This document shows positions 62,683-64,000 of a stretch of DNA of 64,000 bases, in pieces (position 1 is the first letter of the stretch; every line of letters starts with the position of its first letter). This DNA is from Varroa destructor (taxonomy: Eukaryota > Arthropoda > Arachnida > Mesostigmata > Varroidae), in contig NW_019211455.1 in the NCBI RefSeq assembly GCF_002443255.2, positions 18,141,126 through 18,205,125 on the forward strand, read 5' to 3'. Under the pieces are notes generated by a model. It saw only the letters and a list, made by a program, of their open reading frames with translations, did not search any database and was not told where the DNA came from. A program made the translations under genes and the position numbers.

Positions 62683-64000
62683 ATGGAAGTGATATTGTTC
62701 GAGAATTTCGGCGCGGCTCATGCTGATAGCGTTCGCCGTTTTCTACCATCATCAGCAAAGGTTCTTCGAACGGAATGTCTTGAAGATGCCACTCAGCCAA
62801 CGATAGTCGAGTTTCTGATAGGATTGGCAAGAAACCATAACCTGCTTCCGTCTTGGCAGACCACTCTCTTATCTCATCAGGAATTCTTTGAGAGTTTGAA
62901 AGTTGTCTGCGCCCGTTTAAATCAGGAGGAACATGGAAATTTTTCGGTTTCGACGTCGGATGTTATTTCCGCTCAGGTCAACTACTTTCTCGGCGAAGAT
63001 AATCCAAAGACCATAGGTTACAAGTGTGTACAGTAGATTAATCATTTTAATTAAATCGTTTCAAAGTTGTAAGCAGATAGGCTTAGGCGATGCGTACGGT
63101 GTCTTCGTATTTATATTGTAGTTACACATTTAAGGACACCCTCCGGGTAGACGATAATAATATGCAGTAAAATTTTTCAGGTTTTTCCGGAACAACGACT
63201 TAGTTACTGTGTCCTTTTTTTTCTATTAATTTGTACACTGTGTGTCAAATGAGGATCACATACGTTGATGGACATATTCGCAAACCTACCTACCTTGAAC
63301 ATGTTTCACATTGAGATCTTCAATAGAATTGTTAGTCGATTATTGTCCGGCCGCTTACTGAGCATCATCACTTAGTTAAACTATGAATTAGATTCAGTTG
63401 TATTTACTTGTCGTTGGTGGAACCGATATAATTCGATTTCAGCTATAATAGTACAATTTGGAGTTTGAGAGCGGCGCAAAACATTTTTGTCATGGCAAGG
63501 CGCAGATTCATGCTCAATTGACAATTGGGCGCTTTGTTTCGGAGCAACTTAAGAAAATCACTTATATACTCTTATTTTCCACAACGTAATCATTCAAGAG
63601 CGTTACTCTTGGCGCATACAGCTGGCGGGACGTAATCTTCGTCCGGCGAAGTTCAAGCTATTTATTGGACAGGCGCTCATACAAGCACCTTTCTACAGCG
63701 TCCTAAAGTGTTTGCCTTCTTAGAAATTATTGTACGAAGAGTGTGTGTATCTAAAGGAATAGTTTTACATGAAATACCGAAACCTTTCCAGCGCTATATG
63801 CATATATATATAGACCTAAAAAAGATAATGGCAAGTCACCATATTGTATTTATTCGGAACGAGGAACCATTACTGTTGCTATATGATATAAACATAATCA
63901 TGAAATACTCCACATTGACGTAATACAAGTATTCATTGAAACTTTTCAGAGCTTTCTTAAAGGAGTGCAATGTTATAGATCAGTTCGGCCTACTTCGTTT
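62683..64000 (+). CDS. Unrecognised protein, N-terminal two exons (runs off the window)
   Basis: Exon 1 is 62683-63023 (113 codons plus two bases, donor AA|GTGTGT) and exon 2 starts at 63950 after acceptor cttttcag. The AA joins A to make a lysine codon, reading ...GYKAFLKECNVIDQFGLLR to the window edge. The ATG stands one base after ttttttattag, which looks like an acceptor, so a 5' UTR exon may lie upstream. The N-terminus (MEVILFENFGAAHADSVRRF) and segments such as PTIVEFLIGLARNHNLLPSW suggest alternating amphipathic helices. There is no signal peptide or membrane helix. I do not recognise the family. It lies head to head with the acidic-tail gene; only 182 bp separate their nearest exons. 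Confidence 0.6.

Overview
This is a stretch of animal nuclear DNA: AT-rich, low in coding density (about 6 kb of exons in 64 kb), with genes split by GT-AG introns from about 45 nt to 9.5 kb and with decayed mariner transposons. The gene content (an ISWI remodeller, a GIPC PDZ adaptor and a degenerin/epithelial sodium channel) is metazoan. ISWI and GIPC read most like arthropod versions. Large first introns mixed with very short ones, plus mariner relics, suggest an arthropod, perhaps a mite or tick; the species is not determined.

Layout. 1-11173 has no gene I can support; it holds a mariner relic at 9404-10274 and two hairpins. 11175-28590 (+) is a complete GIPC adaptor in five coding exons, 344 aa, all splice phases agreeing. 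28591-35906 is intergenic, with a second mariner N-terminal relic at 30621-30925. 35907-46981 (-) holds a DEG/ENaC channel gene. Its TM1 exon, three phase-linked extracellular exons and TM2 exon are recognisable, but the exons after TM1 and the cysteine-rich segment before TM2 are not resolved. 49525-55568 (-) is a complete ISWI ATPase in seven coding exons, 1071 aa, with two perfect E2F-type sites about 300 bp upstream of the start codon. 55569-60639 is a repeat-bearing gap. 60640-62500 (-) is the 3' part of a gene I do not recognise, ending in a very acidic tail. 62683-64000 (+) is the 5' part of another unrecognised gene running off the window.

The genes do not form a pathway: a trafficking/signalling adaptor, an ion channel and a chromatin remodeller are simply neighbours. 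I found no clear previously undescribed system. The most unusual items are a 25-bp near-perfect hairpin inside an intron of the acidic-tail gene, the DEG/ENaC gene with possible micro-introns and a frame break, a tyrosine in helicase motif V of ISWI, and the two unrecognised genes at the right end. All protein identifications are from motif memory, without database searches.
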